A DNA stretch of 64,000 bases from positions 62,001 to 126,000 of the forward strand of contig NZ_CANMQT010000005.1 in assembly GCF_947500065.1 (NCBI RefSeq), in the 5' to 3' direction. The number at the start of each line of letters is the position of its first letter. The stretch's first letter is position 1. The notes beneath the pieces were generated by a model. That model was not told where the DNA came from and made no database searches. It saw only the letters and a list, made by a program, of their open reading frames with translations. The position numbers and the translations under genes were made by a program. This DNA is from an uncultured Aquimarina sp. (GTDB lineage Bacteria > Bacteroidota > Bacteroidia > Flavobacteriales > Flavobacteriaceae). This document shows, piece by piece, positions 62,709 to 64,000 of the stretch.

Positions 62709-63533
62709 TTAGCTTCCTGGTCTTCGTCTACCTCGGTTGTTACGCATTTCTTGCATTTTACCGGTAATAATTTCTTTGTATTCCTTTTTAGTAACTTCTT
62801 TTCCTTTACTAGGAGCCTCAATTTTTGCTTTATCGTCAGGATTCATTACAATTTTGAAACATAACATGGTGGTATTATTTACATTGGTCTCTAAAATCAA
62901 TCCTGGAAGTCCCCAAAACTCTGATGGACCTAAACGTACAGGAACCTTTAGGGTATACCAAGCAGTAACTTCCGTCATTGGTACTTCATCAGGTTTATCA
63001 GGATTATTTGCTGCTCTTAATTCACTCCAAGAAAAATCGTACCAGGTAAGATCCGCTGTTGGTATCATAGCTGTTGCTTTATAACAGGTGTAACCGCCAA
63101 TTTGTTTGGTATCTGCTGCCATTTTCCATTTGATAGGTTGTAACGTATCTTTGACTAAAAAATTCTTCCCATAGAATTCTTGTTTCTGAACAAATTCACT
63201 GGTCTTTACATTTTTGTATTGCTCACCTGGAGAAAAATTTTTACCCCAAGTATCTGTTGCACCTGAGAGTACATCTACATCAAGTTTTTCATCCTCCTTA
63301 AATGTCGATGACACTTTATCGAATGTTAGCACATATTTTTTCTCCAACCTATTCTTTAAACGTGCGGCTACATCTTTTTTCTGAGCTTCGCTCAATCTAG
63401 CTCCCCAACTACCTAACTCCATTGTTGATTTAGAATAATAATAGGCTTTACCCTGAAAATCTTGTGCAAAAAGACCTACTGAAAAGAAAAATACAAAAAG
63501 GTATACAAGGTAATTGTTTGTTGAAGTTTTCAT
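62709..63533 (-). CDS. GLPGLI family protein
   Basis: Exported protein of 274 residues with signal peptide MKTSTNNYLVYLFVFFFSVGLFAQD. The family name motif is present exactly: EFWGLPGLILETN about residues 208-220. Upstream features DVLSGATDTW and WYTLKVPVRLGP match the family as well. GLPGLI proteins are restricted to Bacteroidota and almost always occur with an outer-membrane TonB-like receptor gene, as here; their biochemical role is unknown. First gene of the operon, the receptor gene follows. The extra C-terminal tail MRNNRGRRRPGS is Arg/Gly-rich. Confidence 0.9.
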   Translation of the reverse strand: MKTSTNNYLVYLFVFFFSVGLFAQDFQGKAYYYSKSTMELGSWGARLSEAQKKDVAARLKNRLEKKYVLTFDKVSSTFKEDEKLDVDVLSGATDTWGKNFSPGEQYKNVKTSEFVQKQEFYGKNFLVKDTLQPIKWKMAADTKQIGGYTCYKATAMIPTADLTWYDFSWSELRAANNPDKPDEVPMTEVTAWYTLKVPVRLGPSEFWGLPGLILETNVNNTTMLCFKIVMNPDDKAKIEAPSKGKEVTKKEYKEIITGKMQEMRNNRGRRRPGS

Positions 63534-63930
63534 TGTTAGTTATTTTGTTTAACGAATATATAGAATTGTTAAACATTTATAAGAAGCTTTATTAAAACAT
63601 TAACGATATGTATCAGATTCATAAAGAATGTCTTAAAAAATGAAATTCGAAAGAAATGCATAACTCTTGCTCACGATTTCATAGTGGTGAGTAATTGTAT
63701 TTGATAATTTTGTTAAAATTATTGAATAATAAAATACGCTATACTCTAACTCCCTGTGCAGAAAAGAACTTAATACATCTTGTATTGCAAAACAATTTAA
63801 AACCAAAAATCATGGAAGAATGAGGATGCAAAAATGCTATCAAGGTAAACCCATAGTACATCTATTAAAAGATTAAGTAAATACCTATAATTCTTTTATG
63901 ATTAAACAGAGCTATACGCTTCTTTATGTG
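63534..63930. other. Intergenic region without visible gene
   Basis: These 397 bases between the GLPGLI start and the end of the kinase at the window edge show no credible frame, RNA or terminator hairpin. The part next to 63534 should contain the GLPGLI promoter, but no clear TAnnTTTG element was found on the - strand. An ATG-started frame at 63811 ends after four codons. Confidence 0.35.
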
Positions 63931-64000
63931 CTAAAAAACTAAACTAAATACAGTACCCTCTCCTTCTTTACTATTCACTATAATCTTGCCCTTATGTAGT
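63931..64000 (-). CDS. C-terminal end of a histidine kinase (partial)
   Basis: Reading the - strand from the window edge gives L-H-K-G-KIIVNSKEGEGTVFSLVF and a TAG at 63931-63933. This is the typical last strand pair of the HATPase_c domain (GG-x-I-x-V-x-S-x-x-G-x-G-T-x-F-x-x-x-F). The rest of the gene lies beyond the window. No statement about its sensor part is possible. Confidence 0.75.
   Translation of the reverse strand, partial: LHKGKIIVNSKEGEGTVFSLVF

Noticed and set aside
59931..63533. A SusC/SusD polysaccharide utilisation locus
   Set aside because: The outer-membrane protein lacks SusC-type landmarks and there is no SusD gene or glycoside hydrolase next to it; the GLPGLI partner explains the pair.
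1..64000. CRISPR arrays, prophage, insertion sequences, tRNA and rRNA genes
   Set aside because: No regular short repeats with spacers, no transposase, integrase or phage structural genes and no tRNA-like or rRNA-like sequence were seen. A tRNA scan was not possible by eye.

Overview
The window looks like chromosomal DNA from a marine-type member of the Flavobacteriaceae (Bacteroidota). It is AT-rich and has no tRNA, rRNA, integrase or transposase that I could see. The indicators are four secreted proteins with C-terminal type IX secretion sorting domains, a GLPGLI protein beside an outer-membrane beta-barrel receptor, many lipoproteins with a Bacteroidota-style N-terminus, a LytS/LytTR pair, a 7TMR-DISM kinase, TAnnTTTG promoter elements and strong hairpin-plus-U-tract terminators. 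The genus cannot be fixed from sequence alone; Aquimarina or a relative is a guess.

Layout. 1-6.6 kb: unrelated single genes on the + strand with wide spacing (GNAT, glyoxalase remnant, deacetylase-like lipoprotein, GrpB family, propeller lipoprotein, FG-GAP/beta-helix T9SS protein), an accessory-looking stretch. 6.6-9.3 kb (- strand): AraC regulator, exported tandem ABM-domain protein, methyltransferase. 9.5-12 kb: possible operon of DinB protein, AraC regulator, DUF1761 and DUF4287/DUF5655 proteins. 12.2-13.3 kb: GlcG/HbpS-like protein and spermidine-synthase-like methyltransferase, each followed by a clear terminator. 13.6-18.1 kb: a tightly coupled four-gene operon (ClpP-like/M28 peptidase fusion, PLP beta-eliminating dehydratase, ornithine-cyclodeaminase-family reductase, PLP aminotransferase), then a separate second dehydratase. 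19.3-22.5 kb: BlaI/M56 pair with a triple operator and a very unusual C-terminal array of 29-residue repeats. 23.4-28.8 kb: a four-gene operon of exported SnoaL-like and related proteins, divergent from a LytS/LytTR two-component system with a 21-bp-period direct repeat between them. 28.9-31.9 kb: two divergent secreted metalloproteases. 32-40.1 kb: nitrogen assimilation (gltBD divergent from P-II and amt). 40.1-47.4 kb: DUF4870 protein, secreted trypsin-like protease, mnmE, membrane AraC regulator and a Tat-exported aminotransferase-like protein. 47.8-54.2 kb: two exported propeller/repeat proteins sharing a duplicated promoter region, and a TPR-AraC regulator. 54.3-57.6 kb: an inverted-repeat element, then a flavoprotein plus unknown-protein pair, divergent from a 7TMR-DISM histidine kinase (57.7-59.8 kb). 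59.9-63.5 kb: TonB-type outer-membrane protein with its GLPGLI partner. The window ends inside the C-terminus of another histidine kinase.

How the genes work together. GltBD makes glutamate from 2-oxoglutarate and the glutamine formed from the ammonium that Amt imports, with P-II as sensor. The 13.6-18.1 kb operon combines peptide or amide hydrolysis with a dehydratase/imine-reductase pair of the EutB-EutC or BhcB-BhcD kind and an aminotransferase, which suggests catabolism or interconversion of a beta-hydroxylated amino acid; the substrate is not predictable from the sequence. Several sensor/regulator genes lie next to operons encoding exported proteins (AraC/ABM, LytS-LytTR/SnoaL, DISM kinase/flavoprotein), and in the first two I found direct-repeat candidate binding sites of 21-bp period. 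The best candidates for undescribed biology are the 13.6-18.1 kb operon, the flavoprotein plus unknown-protein pair at 54.5-57.6 kb, and the LytTR-linked SnoaL operon.
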